Below, one piece after another: positions 45,544-57,900 of a DNA stretch of 64,000 nucleotides. The stretch is from [Borrelia] finlandensis (GTDB lineage: Bacteria; Spirochaetota; Spirochaetia; Borreliales; Borreliaceae). The position numbers were made by a program, and so were the translations under genes. The first letter of the stretch is position 1, and the number at the start of each line of letters is the position of its first letter. The DNA is taken from the NCBI RefSeq assembly GCF_000181875.2, contig NZ_ABJZ02000001.1:1-64000 (forward strand), written 5' to 3'. The notes below the pieces were generated by a model. The model was not told the DNA's origin, made no database searches, and was given only the letters and a program-made list of their open reading frames with translations.

Positions 45544-46318
45544 GAAGCTTTATTCCTAAATGAAATGGGACAGGTCTTTCCTGTCCAAAGATATTTGCAG
45601 TAAAGTTTAATTTGTAAGGAGCGTTATTTGATTTTACAACAAGAGTGCTTGAGCCCCCCCCGTCTAGATTAATAGCGTTAGTCATGCCATAGCTTAATGC
45701 AAAATCAATAGCTTCATTAAGAGAGGCTCCTTTGCTATTATTGACACCCCTTCCTTCTATTGTAACAAGAAATAAATGCTTGTTATTTTTATCAGTTCCT
45801 ATTATTGTTCTTGGGTGCTTTGTTTCTTTAAAATTTTTTTTATACTTTCCGTTTTTGATTAAAACAAAAAATCCGCTAAATCCATAATCGCAGTTTTCTA
45901 TTTCGTCTTCTTTGGGATTTAATATAATTTTGTTGTGCTTTATTACAATCTCCCCGTAGTTATTTATTTGTTTTGAAATCATTTTTTTATTATATATGTA
46001 TAGTCCTTTTGGGAAAAACATGTTTTGTTTAATTTCGTATGGACTTGTGTTAATTGCAATGTCAACATTGTTAGAAATTAAGAAATGGCTTGTTGTTTGG
46101 CCTTTAAAGAAGTAATTATTTAGCTTTTTGTCGTAAATAGGTTTTGATATGGTAAATTTTAGATCTTTATTTTCAATTTTCACCAGAACATAATTGCTGT
46201 TTATGAAATAATCCCTAATAATTTTGTATTTGGATTTTTTAGTGATTGATTTGGACAGCATTAGTACTGATGAAATACTCAAAATCAATACTAGCAGTGT
46301 TAATATTTTTTTATTCAT
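45536..46318 (-). CDS. Exported phosphodiester glycosidase (NAGPA) family protein
   Basis: The 260-residue product has an N-terminal membrane anchor or signal (about 5-25). A DUF2233/NAGPA-like domain follows, with the diagnostic ends PRTIIGTDKNNKHLFLVTIEGRG and AINLDGGGSSTLVVKS. Related bacterial proteins act on glycan phosphodiesters at the cell surface, though many have no proven substrate. The DGGGSST codons contain a run of eight C on the plus strand (45654-45661), a slippage-prone tract at a catalytic motif. ATG overlaps the upstream gene's stop. Confidence 0.82.
   Translation of the reverse strand: MNKKILTLLVLILSISSVLMLSKSITKKSKYKIIRDYFINSNYVLVKIENKDLKFTISKPIYDKKLNNYFFKGQTTSHFLISNNVDIAINTSPYEIKQNMFFPKGLYIYNKKMISKQINNYGEIVIKHNKIILNPKEDEIENCDYGFSGFFVLIKNGKYKKNFKETKHPRTIIGTDKNNKHLFLVTIEGRGVNNSKGASLNEAIDFALSYGMTNAINLDGGGSSTLVVKSNNAPYKLNFTANIFGQERPVPFHLGIKLPN
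45654..45661 (-). repeat. G8/C8 homopolymer in the NAGPA-family gene
   Basis: Eight C bases on the plus strand (G on the coding strand) encode the Gly run of the DGGGSST motif. Length change here would disrupt the conserved motif and shift the frame for the last ~35 residues. Confidence 0.85.
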
Positions 46319-46826
46319 TTCTTTTTATTTTATAAGAATAAATGCTTTTGGGATAGTTTGTTAGTATTATGTTTTTAATTTTATTTGCTAATTTTTTATT
46401 TTTAAATTTTATAAGATTAAATATTTGATAAATTATTTTGACATCTATATTTTTTTCGTTATTTAAAATTTTTTTGATTTCTTCTTCATTAGTATTATCT
46501 TCATTTATTCTTAATTTTAGCGAAATGATTTCGTTTTTTATTTTTTGATTTTTTATCTTTTTTTGGTTTATTTTTTTTAAAAAATCATTAGCTTCTTTAT
46601 ATTTTTTTATTTTTAGATAATATTTTGTAATTAGCAGATAATGTTGTTCTAAGTCAAAATTTTTAATTTTATTTATTGTTTCTAATTCTTTTGACAGGTT
46701 ATTGGTTAAATCATAAAGCATATGTAGCTTTATTAAATTTTCTATATTTTCTTTATTATTACTCTGTAATTCAAAAGGAAAAATTACTAAAAATAATAAA
46801 ACATAAAAAAAGGATAGCCAGTTCAT
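46311..46826 (-). CDS. Exported helical (TPR-like) protein of unknown function
   Basis: The 171-residue product begins with a signal-like segment (FFYVLLFLVIFPFELQSNN). The rest is Lys/Asn/Ile-rich and helical, with segments such as LITKYYLKIKKYKEANDFLKKI that resemble TPR helices. No family is recognised. It is the first of a two-gene minus-strand unit with the NAGPA-family gene. A TATAAT on the minus strand (46837-46832) is only five bases from its ATG. A second at 46879-46874 would give a more usual leader of about 40 bases. Confidence 0.65.
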   Translation of the reverse strand: MNWLSFFYVLLFLVIFPFELQSNNKENIENLIKLHMLYDLTNNLSKELETINKIKNFDLEQHYLLITKYYLKIKKYKEANDFLKKINQKKIKNQKIKNEIISLKLRINEDNTNEEEIKKILNNEKNIDVKIIYQIFNLIKFKNKKLANKIKNIILTNYPKSIYSYKIKRNE

Positions 46827-46914
46827 AATTTATTATAAACTTCATTGCTGTTAATTTTGAATAATATTTGATTATTATATTTTATATTATAACAAGGCTT
46901 TCAAAGTTTAGTTT

Positions 46915-49386
46915 TTAAAAAAAGTAATTTAATTTTTTGTAAACTTTATTTATTAATTTTTTTATAAAATGTAACTTTTGTATGTATTCTTTGTTTTCTA
47001 TAAGGCTTTTTATGCTTTCCATAGATTCTTCTATTGCCATTATGAAATTTTGTTTGGGTTTTAGTCTAAAATTTCCAGAATAATCTGTTTCCAACGATAA
47101 AAAAAGAGCATTTTTTTTGGGGGGGGAGCTTATAAATTGCATTGTGCATTCTAAAAGATTTTTCATTTTTTCAGGTTCATTAATGTTTACATTATTTGTT
47201 TCATATTTTTTTATACAATGCCAATCTTTTCCCATGTTTTTGACTATTTCTATAGTTTCTAAAAATTTTTTGTTGTTAAAAACGGTTATATTTTTATGCA
47301 TCAATTGTATTTTAATTTTTTTCAGATCTTCATTATTTTGATTGTTTAGTTCGTTTTTGAAAATCATTTCTTTTAGCGATTCTAGGTTAATTTTTATTAC
47401 ATAAATGTTATTTTTGTATTCCGCTTTGAAAATTTTTTTACCTATTTTGATTTCATTGATAATTTTTGTCTGCCCGGTATTTGTTATTTGTTTCTCTTTG
47501 CTAGATATGTCTTTATGTTTAAACTCTTCATTAAGGATAATATCATCAATCCATTCTTTTTTTAAGACCCCAATAGATCTTGCATACATTTTTGTAGTTT
47601 CTATAATTTCTCCTGCAACAAAATATTTCACAGAATCGGTACTAATAAGTGATCCGGGATGAATTATTACGTTTTGAGCCTTGATGGTTTTATATTTCTT
47701 TTTTGAAGTTTTAAAGCAAATATAATCCCTCATTCCTCTCATTATTGATTTTAAATATCCTTCGTTATCAAAAACACCTTTTTGTATTATTGGTATATTT
47801 AATTTGCTAATAATGTTTTCAAGCTGCATTTGTACATTTGCTATCTCTTCGAGTCCTTGTAGATCTAAATAATTTTCCTTTGTGAAAGCTTCTTTATTTG
47901 GAGCTTTTTTAAAATCTTCAAAGATATTAACAAATCCAATTAAATCTCCCATTGGATTTTTATATTTTAAGTGAGCTTGTCTGGCTTCCATTTCTTCATT
48001 TTGGGGTAGTAGAAAAATTCCACTTGTGGATAAAAATGATAGACCTATTGTGGTTTGATAGATCGCTTGTGGGTAATTTATCATTGCTTCGACTAATGCT
48101 CTTGAATGTGCTGGTATTAATGGGAATAGTATCATATATTTCCCAATTTCTGTAAGTTCGTTTTTATTGTTTATAGCATCCAGAGATTTTAATATTTTGC
48201 TTGCAGTTTGAATCGAATGTGTTGATGGTTTTGAGATAAAGTCAAAGTGGGTAAAATCTCTAATTCCAATATCTGCCATTCTTAGTACTACCTCAGATAG
48301 GTCTGTTCTATATATTTCTTCTTTTTGATAATCTTCTCTTAATTGATAATCTTCTCTTTTGTAAAGTCTGTAGCAAGTTCCTTTTGAAAGTCTTCCTGCT
48401 CGACCAGCTCTTTGAGTTGCTGATGATTTTGAAATTGGAACTTCCTGGAGCGAATAGGTATGAGTTTTTGTTTGGAATTTATTTGTTTTAACTTTTCCAC
48501 TATCTATTACTATTTTAATATTTTCAATTGTGATTGAAGTTTCTGCTATATTTGTTGACACTATTATTTTTCTTTTATTTTTAGGAGTAGTCATAAATAT
48601 TTGCTCTTGAGCTTCTTTGGGCATTCTGCCGTATAAAGGAAATATTATTAAATTTTTTTTTGAGTTTAATTCTTGTAATTCTTTTATAGTTTCTTTTATT
48701 TCTTTCTCTCCAGATAAAAATATAAGAATATCTCCCGCTTTTTTTTCTTTTATTACGTTTAAGACAATTTCTTTTATTTTTAATATCATTCCTTTTGATG
48801 TGTTTAAAAGAGGAGGATTGTATATTATTTGTACTGGGTAAGTGATAGTTTCAATGCTAACAACTGGTGCATTATTAAAATATTTTGAAAATATTTTTGT
48901 GTTTATTGTAGCAGACGAAACTATGATTTTAAAATCATCCCTTTTTCTTGAAATGTCTTTGATAAGACCCAATATAAAATCAATGTTTAAACTTCTTTCG
49001 TGTGCTTCGTCTATTATTATTACATCATATTCATAAAGCAGTGTATCTTTTTTTAGCTCTTGCAGAAGCACTCCGTCAGTCATTAATTTGATTTTGGTTT
49101 TTGGACTTGTAATTTCTTCAAATCTTATCTTATAGCCAACTTCTTCTCCAACATTTACGCCAATATGTTTGGCAATATATTCAGCTATTGATACTGTAGC
49201 TATTCTTCTTGGTTGAGTTACTCCAATTTTTCCTAATTTTGCAAAACCCGCTTCGTAAATTATTCTTGGTAGTTGGGTGGTTTTTCCGCTACCTGTTGGA
49301 CTTTCTACAATTAAAACATTGTGGCTTTTTAGTACTTTAATTAATTCATCTTTGTATTTATAAATTGGGAGTTTGAAATCATTCAT
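46915..49386 (-). CDS. hrpA: DEAH-box RNA helicase HrpA
   Basis: HrpA is an ATP-dependent RNA helicase. In B. burgdorferi it has been reported as needed for mouse infection and tick transmission (recalled knowledge). The 823-residue protein has GSGKT at 32-36 (motif I), TQPRRIA, DEAH at 126-129 (motif II), SATI (III), the ISTNIAETSIT segment, and QRAGRAGR (VI). The HA2 and OB-fold regions follow. It is shorter than the ~1300-residue E. coli HrpA, lacking its long C-terminal extension. ATG lies two bases after the topA stop. A T8G8 tract interrupts codons for the SSPPKKN segment. Confidence 0.95.
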   Translation of the reverse strand: MNDFKLPIYKYKDELIKVLKSHNVLIVESPTGSGKTTQLPRIIYEAGFAKLGKIGVTQPRRIATVSIAEYIAKHIGVNVGEEVGYKIRFEEITSPKTKIKLMTDGVLLQELKKDTLLYEYDVIIIDEAHERSLNIDFILGLIKDISRKRDDFKIIVSSATINTKIFSKYFNNAPVVSIETITYPVQIIYNPPLLNTSKGMILKIKEIVLNVIKEKKAGDILIFLSGEKEIKETIKELQELNSKKNLIIFPLYGRMPKEAQEQIFMTTPKNKRKIIVSTNIAETSITIENIKIVIDSGKVKTNKFQTKTHTYSLQEVPISKSSATQRAGRAGRLSKGTCYRLYKREDYQLREDYQKEEIYRTDLSEVVLRMADIGIRDFTHFDFISKPSTHSIQTASKILKSLDAINNKNELTEIGKYMILFPLIPAHSRALVEAMINYPQAIYQTTIGLSFLSTSGIFLLPQNEEMEARQAHLKYKNPMGDLIGFVNIFEDFKKAPNKEAFTKENYLDLQGLEEIANVQMQLENIISKLNIPIIQKGVFDNEGYLKSIMRGMRDYICFKTSKKKYKTIKAQNVIIHPGSLISTDSVKYFVAGEIIETTKMYARSIGVLKKEWIDDIILNEEFKHKDISSKEKQITNTGQTKIINEIKIGKKIFKAEYKNNIYVIKINLESLKEMIFKNELNNQNNEDLKKIKIQLMHKNITVFNNKKFLETIEIVKNMGKDWHCIKKYETNNVNINEPEKMKNLLECTMQFISSPPKKNALFLSLETDYSGNFRLKPKQNFIMAIEESMESIKSLIENKEYIQKLHFIKKLINKVYKKLNYFF
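47111..47126 (-). repeat. T8G8 double homopolymer near the 3' end of hrpA
   Basis: Eight T followed by eight G on the plus strand correspond to C8A8 in hrpA and encode Pro-Pro-Lys-Lys. This is the longest double homopolymer in the window. A frameshift here would alter only the last ~70 residues of HrpA. Confidence 0.85.
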
Positions 49387-49388
49387 AT

Positions 49389-51986
<2,598 letters not shown>

Positions 51987-52015
51987 TTAAGAATTAAAAA
52001 AAGTGAGAGTATTTT

Positions 52016-53257
52016 GTGAGCAATTATAAAATTCTGCATACTTCAGATTGGCACATTGGAAAAAAAATTGAAAATTTTTCAATACTTAAGGAGCAGAAAA
52101 ATTTTTTATATTTTCTTTTAGAATTTATTAAAAAAGAAAATATAGATCTTTTACTTGTTGCCGGGGATGTTTATGATTCCAAAAGGCCTGGGTTTGAAGA
52201 GCAAAGATTAGTGAATAATTTTTTTTATGAGCTTTCTTTTACTTCTTGTAAATGGTGTGTGGTTATTTCTGGAAATCATGATAAAAGGGATTATTTAAGT
52301 ATAAATAAAAAACTTCTCTCACGGTTTAATTTTTTTTTAATAACAGAATATGATTTTGATGAGCAAATAGTTTTATTAAAAGATAATGGAAATCTTAAGT
52401 TTATTGTTGTTTGTCTCCCCCATATAAATGAAAGGCTTATTTTAGGTCAAAATTTTGACAATATTTTTGGACTAGAAGATCAGTCTTCCAGCAAGCTATT
52501 TCTTGAGAATTTAGAAAATGCCTACAGAGAAAAGATATCAAATTTATCGAATTTTTTAGAAAACAAGTATAAAGGAATTCCTAAGATATTAATGGCGCAT
52601 TCTTTTTTTGGCAGCAGTAAAAAGATTGACATCTTGGGAGGTAGTTATATTATCCCTTTTAATGTTTGTGGAAATAGTTTTTCTTATGTTGCTCTTGGAC
52701 ATATTCATAAGTTTATGAAACTAAGAGATAATATTGTTTATTCAGGATCTCCCATGCAATATTCATTTAATGAGACCTGCGATAAATACATAAACGTTCT
52801 ACATTTTAATGACAATAAATTAATCTTGCAAGAAGCATTTCAGGTGCCGATTTTCAATAAATTAATCTTTGCTAAAGGTTCTTTAAATGAAGTTCTTGAT
52901 TTTTTGGCTAATGCCAAAAAAGAAGAGTCTTTCACTATTTATTTAAAAATTGAACTTAATGAGGCAGTTGATACTAGCGCTGAGGAGGCTATTTATGATT
53001 TAGCAAGGCTTAATTTTATGAATTTAGTTTCTATTTCCTATTCTTTATCCTCAAGCCAGGATTTGCAAGAAGATTCCAACTTTATTGGAGAACTTGAAGT
53101 GCTTGAAATGGATGAAAAATATTTTTTTGAGAAAAAGTTGAGATGGGATTTTGAGAACGGTGTTATTAGAGGTGTCAAATTTAAGGAAGAAGAGCTTATT
53201 TCTCTTTTTAACGAGGTTTTAACTAACGGATATTTGGGTGAATATGAGGATAAATAA
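52016..53257 (+). CDS. sbcD: Exonuclease SbcCD, nuclease subunit SbcD (Mre11-like)
   Basis: SbcD is the metal-dependent nuclease of the SbcCD complex, which opens DNA hairpins and processes blocked double-strand ends. The 413-residue product shows the metallophosphoesterase motifs HTSDWHIGK at 8-16, [20 protein letters not shown], a MAHSFFG segment, and VALGHIHKF. All metal ligands are present. Start GTG 52016 follows AGTGAGAG. Its end overlaps sbcC, as is usual for this pair. Hairpin processing is of special interest in a genome whose linear replicons end in closed hairpins. Confidence 0.95.
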   Translation: MSNYKILHTSDWHIGKKIENFSILKEQKNFLYFLLEFIKKENIDLLLVAGDVYDSKRPGFEEQRLVNNFFYELSFTSCKWCVVISGNHDKRDYLSINKKLLSRFNFFLITEYDFDEQIVLLKDNGNLKFIVVCLPHINERLILGQNFDNIFGLEDQSSSKLFLENLENAYREKISNLSNFLENKYKGIPKILMAHSFFGSSKKIDILGGSYIIPFNVCGNSFSYVALGHIHKFMKLRDNIVYSGSPMQYSFNETCDKYINVLHFNDNKLILQEAFQVPIFNKLIFAKGSLNEVLDFLANAKKEESFTIYLKIELNEAVDTSAEEAIYDLARLNFMNLVSISYSLSSSQDLQEDSNFIGELEVLEMDEKYFFEKKLRWDFENGVIRGVKFKEEELISLFNEVLTNGYLGEYEDK

Positions 53258-56090
53258 GCTCATATTTAAAAATATTGCTTCTTATAAAGGCGAGCATGAG
53301 TTAAATTTCGATACACTTCTTTTAAGACAATCGGGCATTTTTTTAATTTCTGGTAATACTGGATCAGGCAAAAGCACCATTTTAGATTGCATAACTTTGG
53401 CGCTATATGCTCGTGTTTACAGACTTGGAAAAAAAATTGTAGATATTATATCAAAAGGCGAGACTAGCGCTTATGTTAAATTAACGTTTACTATTTCTGG
53501 GAAGATTTATGAATCTTTTGTTGAGCTTAATGTAAAAAATATAGAGACCCCTAAGAGTATGTTGCTTAATTGTTTTTTTGATAATAGGATTATTGAGGGT
53601 CGAACCGATGTTTTAGAGCATATTAAAAGTCTTTGTCGATTAGACTTTAACCAATTTTGTCAAACTGTAATTTTACCACAAGGCAATTTTCAAGAATTTT
53701 TAACGTCAACTCCCAAAGAGAAAGCTGCAATAATTGATAATATTTTTAATTTGAAAAAATATGATAATTTGGAATTTTATTTAAAAAGTGATTTTGAGCG
53801 CACAAGGTTTAATATAGATAAATTGTTGAATTCTGAATCTTATGAAAAATCAATTCTTGATTATGATGAGAGTGAGTATAAATCACTTAAAGGTTATTTG
53901 GATTTGGTTGATATTGATCGATTAGAAATTGATCTTGAAAATATTAGAAGAGCCATTTCTTTGTGTAATCAGGCAATAGTGTCTAATGAGAGATATTTGG
54001 GCTTGGAAATTGAAATGTCTTCTCTAAATGATCAATTATCTTCTCAGATTGAATATTTAAATTCTCTAGAGAAGGATCATTCCCTTCAAAAGAAATTAAA
54101 AGAAAGCTTAGATTTGGATCGAAAAGTTTATTTATGTTCAGATTTTTGGAGTTTGAAAAATTTAGTTGCTGTACAAGGCGAATTGTTTAATGATAGCAGA
54201 TTGCTTGATTTAGAACTTTCAAAAGTGATGAATAATTTAGAAGAAATTAAAGATTTGTATAACAATGATTTTAATTTTAATTATGTTAAGGAACTTTATA
54301 ATAAAAATTGCAATCTTTTTAATTTAAAACTTGTTGAGAATGATTATCAAGGCTTGCTTTTAAGGAAAAATAGTCTTGAGTATGAAAAAAAAGAATTATT
54401 AAGGTCTCAGAGCAAAAAAAATGATGAGATTAAAAGCATTTCTTCTGAGAAATCTAATTTTGATTTTGACAAATATGTTTACTATGAAGCATTGAAATTG
54501 TTTCAAACTTTTAATGATGAGTTGATTTCAAAATATAGAGATAGGCTGGAAGTTTTATTAAAATCTACTGACAAAGAAGATTTTAATAAAAATAAGGAAA
54601 AAAATATTATTAAGATTGACTTGTATAAAGAGTTGTTAAAATATCTTGATGATAAAAATTTTTCTATTAATAGTGATAAAGAAAAGCTAAAATATATTGA
54701 GGCTGAATATAAAAATTATCAGCATAAAGATAAATTATCGCTTTGCAGTTTGAAAGAGCTTTACGCTTTAAATTCAAAGCTTCATTTGATACAAAATCAA
54801 ATTGATGAGCTTAAATATCAGCTATCTTGTAGACAAGAAGAAATCTCTAAACAAGAGGTTAATGCTTTGGAGTTTGAAAAGAATAATGCTGAAATTTTAA
54901 GATTGATTGGAAAAAATTTATTTGACAAATATATAAATTATTTTGACAGAGAAAAAATTTTAGCATTTGAAAATAAATTAGAAAAGCTTGAACAATTTAA
55001 GGCTAAGAAAAAAGATTTAAAAGTTGAAATTTCTTTGAAAAATAAAAATTTTGATCAAAATCTTTTAAAGATTAAGGATTTATCATTAAAACTTAATTTA
55101 AATTTAAGTTTTAATGATTATTCTTCTTTGGAAAGGGAATTTAATGTTGTTTTGGCTAAGCAGAAAAGTGTAGAAAATGAATGGAATATGCTTGTTTTAA
55201 ATCTTAAAAATTTAGAAGATTTAAAAATTAAAACCGAAACACAAATTAAATTTATAAAGGAATCTGTATTGACTTTAAAAGCGAGATTAAATGAAGAGCA
55301 AAATAATTTTATTAATTTAATTTCAAATTTAAAAAATGTTTTTTTTAGTTCATTTTCTTTTGAATCAACAACTGACTTAGAACAAATCAATAAGAATAGT
55401 CTGTATTTTTTGCAAAAATTGAGTTTATCAATTAGCTCTAAGCTTGAATTTTTATCCAGAGATATTGAAAAGTATAAAATCAAGCTTTTAAATTTTCAAA
55501 CTCTTCAAAAAAAGATTAATCAACAAAAAATTAATTTAGACTCGCTAAGGGGTGAATTAAATCTTGCTAAAGAAAGGAAAGATAAGCTAGATGTGTTAAG
55601 AAAGGTGGTTATTAGATCTTCTGGATTGAAATATTATGTTCAAACTTTTTTAATTAATGATATTTTAAGACTGGCAAATGAAAAGTATTTAAGGTGGATT
55701 TTCCCTGATTTTGAGCTCAAAACGAACAAAGAGAGCAAAGAGTTTGATTTTTTAATTGAAGACAAAAAAGATGTTAATAAAATAAGAACGGTAAAAACTT
55801 TGTCTGGGGGTGAGAAATTTCTTGTGTCTTTAGCTTTGTCCTTAGCTTTATCTGATAAAATAAGGGATAGTGAGTTAAAAATAGAAGCTTTTTTCCTAGA
55901 TGAAGGTTTTAGTAATCTTGATGAAGATACTTTGGCTCAAGTTATGCCTAAGCTTTCTAAGTTTCAAATGATGACTGGACGACAAATTGGCATAATTTCT
56001 CATGTTTCTTATTTGAAGGAGATGATTAAAGCGCAAATAGTTATAAACAAGATTTCTAAAATTTCTTATATTGCTATGGAAAATTTATGA
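53238..56090 (+). CDS. sbcC: Exonuclease SbcCD, ATPase subunit SbcC (Rad50-like)
   Basis: SbcC is the SMC-like ATPase that clamps DNA for SbcD. The 950-residue protein has Walker [10 protein letters not shown] at 39-47, a long coiled coil from about 180 to 800 with many Leu/Lys/Glu repeats, the signature [19 protein letters not shown], and Walker [18 protein letters not shown] find no CxxC zinc-hook motif in the coiled-coil apex. Starts GTG 53238 and ATG 53244 are both possible. The gene overlaps sbcD by 20 bases, so translation is coupled. Confidence 0.95.
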   Translation: MNMRINKLIFKNIASYKGEHELNFDTLLLRQSGIFLISGNTGSGKSTILDCITLALYARVYRLGKKIVDIISKGETSAYVKLTFTISGKIYESFVELNVKNIETPKSMLLNCFFDNRIIEGRTDVLEHIKSLCRLDFNQFCQTVILPQGNFQEFLTSTPKEKAAIIDNIFNLKKYDNLEFYLKSDFERTRFNIDKLLNSESYEKSILDYDESEYKSLKGYLDLVDIDRLEIDLENIRRAISLCNQAIVSNERYLGLEIEMSSLNDQLSSQIEYLNSLEKDHSLQKKLKESLDLDRKVYLCSDFWSLKNLVAVQGELFNDSRLLDLELSKVMNNLEEIKDLYNNDFNFNYVKELYNKNCNLFNLKLVENDYQGLLLRKNSLEYEKKELLRSQSKKNDEIKSISSEKSNFDFDKYVYYEALKLFQTFNDELISKYRDRLEVLLKSTDKEDFNKNKEKNIIKIDLYKELLKYLDDKNFSINSDKEKLKYIEAEYKNYQHKDKLSLCSLKELYALNSKLHLIQNQIDELKYQLSCRQEEISKQEVNALEFEKNNAEILRLIGKNLFDKYINYFDREKILAFENKLEKLEQFKAKKKDLKVEISLKNKNFDQNLLKIKDLSLKLNLNLSFNDYSSLEREFNVVLAKQKSVENEWNMLVLNLKNLEDLKIKTETQIKFIKESVLTLKARLNEEQNNFINLISNLKNVFFSSFSFESTTDLEQINKNSLYFLQKLSLSISSKLEFLSRDIEKYKIKLLNFQTLQKKINQQKINLDSLRGELNLAKERKDKLDVLRKVVIRSSGLKYYVQTFLINDILRLANEKYLRWIFPDFELKTNKESKEFDFLIEDKKDVNKIRTVKTLSGGEKFLVSLALSLALSDKIRDSELKIEAFFLDEGFSNLDEDTLAQVMPKLSKFQMMTGRQIGIISHVSYLKEMIKAQIVINKISKISYIAMENL

Positions 56091-56123
56091 TCATTTATGT
56101 ACAATTAGGCCTTGAGGATAAAT

Positions 56124-57059
56124 ATGAAACATTATTTAGCGATTGATATTGGCGGGACTAGTACCAAATATTCGCTTTCAGATTCAAGCGGTGTTTTTTT
56201 TGATAAAAATGAAATAAGCACAGGTGCTACTTCTGACGAACAAGTAAATATTTTAGTTAATATTATTAATTCTTACAAAGAATCAAGTGATATTGCGGGA
56301 GTTGCAATTTGTATTCCTGGGTTTGTTGATCTTAAGGGAAATGTTCTTAGGGTAAATGCTATTTCTGGATTTGTTAATTATCCTTTAAAAGAGCGATTAG
56401 AATCTTTAACCGGAGTAAGTACAGAGATTGAAAATGATGCTAATTGTGTGGCCTTAGCAGAAAAATTTAAGGGTAATGCTATTGACTCTAATAATTTTAT
56501 TGCTATAACTCTTGGCACAGGAATTGGTGCTGGAATTTTTGCAAATGGCAAGCTTTTAAGAGGAAATTCTTTTATGTCCGGAGAGGTTGGATTTATGATT
56601 ACTAGAGGTATTAGCAACAATATTCCCTTTAATTGCAGATGGGAATCCATTGCGTCTGTTTCGGCTTTAAGAAAAAGAGTTGCCATGCGATTAGGAAAAC
56701 CTTTAAAAGAGGTTTCAGGAGAATTTGTTTTTGATCTAGCTGAGAATGGGAATATTCATGCAAAAAATGAAGTTGATAGATTTTTTGAGAATTTGTCATT
56801 TGGTATTTTTAATTTAACTTTTATTTTGAATCCTGAAAAAATTTTGATCGGAGGAGGAATAAGCGCAAGACCCGATTTAATAGATAGAATATATGAAAAA
56901 TTAGAAAATTTATGGTCTTTAGAAATGGCTTTTGATGATAATAATAATATAAAAAATCTTGTAGCACTTGAGCCTACTAAATTTAATAATGAATCTGGTA
57001 AAATTGGAGCTTTGTATCATTATTTTACTTGCAAAAATCAAAATAATACCTCATTTTAG
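56124..57059 (+). CDS. ROK-family sugar kinase-like protein
   Basis: ROK proteins are sugar kinases or repressors of the hexokinase fold. This 311-residue product lacks an N-terminal helix-turn-helix, so it should be a kinase. It starts YLAIDIGGTSTKYSL, has IPGFVD, the EIENDANCVALAE segment with the catalytic Asp, and GTGIGAGIF. The ROK zinc motif (CxCGxxGCxE) is degenerate, reading roughly FNCRWE. Glucose, N-acetylglucosamine or similar are candidate substrates. ATG 56124 lies five bases after GAGGAT and is preferred to TTG 56112. It was once named after xylose repressor in some annotations, which the missing DNA-binding domain does not support. Confidence 0.85.
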   Translation: MKHYLAIDIGGTSTKYSLSDSSGVFFDKNEISTGATSDEQVNILVNIINSYKESSDIAGVAICIPGFVDLKGNVLRVNAISGFVNYPLKERLESLTGVSTEIENDANCVALAEKFKGNAIDSNNFIAITLGTGIGAGIFANGKLLRGNSFMSGEVGFMITRGISNNIPFNCRWESIASVSALRKRVAMRLGKPLKEVSGEFVFDLAENGNIHAKNEVDRFFENLSFGIFNLTFILNPEKILIGGGISARPDLIDRIYEKLENLWSLEMAFDDNNNIKNLVALEPTKFNNESGKIGALYHYFTCKNQNNTSF

Positions 57060-57075
57060 TGGAGTGACAGAAATT

Positions 57076-57900
57076 TTAGGTTTGAATATTTGAAGCTAGT
57101 TTTTCTATAAGGCTTTCAACACTAGATTTTTGAATATTAAATTCTATTTCAACTGTATTTTGGTCTTTTATTGTGGTTTTTATGTGGCTTGATATTGTGA
57201 GATTTGTCATGTTTGCTAAGACGGTTGGAATTAACTTTTTTGACAATATTTTTAGTATTGGTGGATTATTTGTTTTGATTAAGGATTTAAAAATATATTC
57301 GTCTTGATTTAAGCTGTTTATAGACAAAGTTCCACTGCTAAAGGGGATTAAATTTTTGCTGCGTACTATTTGGCTTGGGAGCAATAATGTTGAATCTTGA
57401 ATCCAAAAAAACATTTCATTTTTTTCTATTTCCCCAATATATTTTGTTGTTAGTATATTATTGTCTTTTACGGTTATATCTTTTTGGGTTATTGCAATGC
57501 TAGTTCTAGCTTTGTTTGGAATAATGTATATATTTGAATTTTTAAGTTTCCATTTTGGATTTGTAAATATATTGCCTATTGATTCTGTATTTCTATTTTT
57601 ATGAATTCCCCAGAAAATATCTTTTGGGAAATTGCCCATTATTAGTAGAGCAAAATCGTTATTTTCTTTTTTATAGCTAAAGTATAAATTGCTTATAAGC
57701 CCGAGAACTGATTTATATTTAGGGCTTAAAGAGTTATAAATAGACCTGTTTTTAATTAAATTTACATGGGCATATAAATTTGCGCCAGGCAAAAGTTCCA
57801 TTAAGTAATTTAGATTTTGTTTTGGAGGACTGTAAGGCAGACTAGCGCATCCCACTATGAGGCATGAAATGGTAATTATTTTTGTTAATGTTTTTAACAT
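57076..57900 (-). CDS. Putative lipoprotein of unknown function
   Basis: The 274-residue product begins [21 protein letters not shown], with a lipobox LIVGC placing the lipidated Cys at residue 18 and a preceding basic stretch. The rest is mixed alpha/beta, and I recognise no domain. A long middle region ([32 protein letters not shown]) looks beta-rich. ATG overlaps the ileS stop by seven bases, so it is probably translated from the ileS transcript. It ends 16 bases from the convergent ROK gene. Likely an inner- or outer-membrane lipoprotein facing the periplasm. Confidence 0.8.
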   Translation of the reverse strand: MLKTLTKIITISCLIVGCASLPYSPPKQNLNYLMELLPGANLYAHVNLIKNRSIYNSLSPKYKSVLGLISNLYFSYKKENNDFALLIMGNFPKDIFWGIHKNRNTESIGNIFTNPKWKLKNSNIYIIPNKARTSIAITQKDITVKDNNILTTKYIGEIEKNEMFFWIQDSTLLLPSQIVRSKNLIPFSSGTLSINSLNQDEYIFKSLIKTNNPPILKILSKKLIPTVLANMTNLTISSHIKTTIKDQNTVEIEFNIQKSSVESLIEKLASNIQT

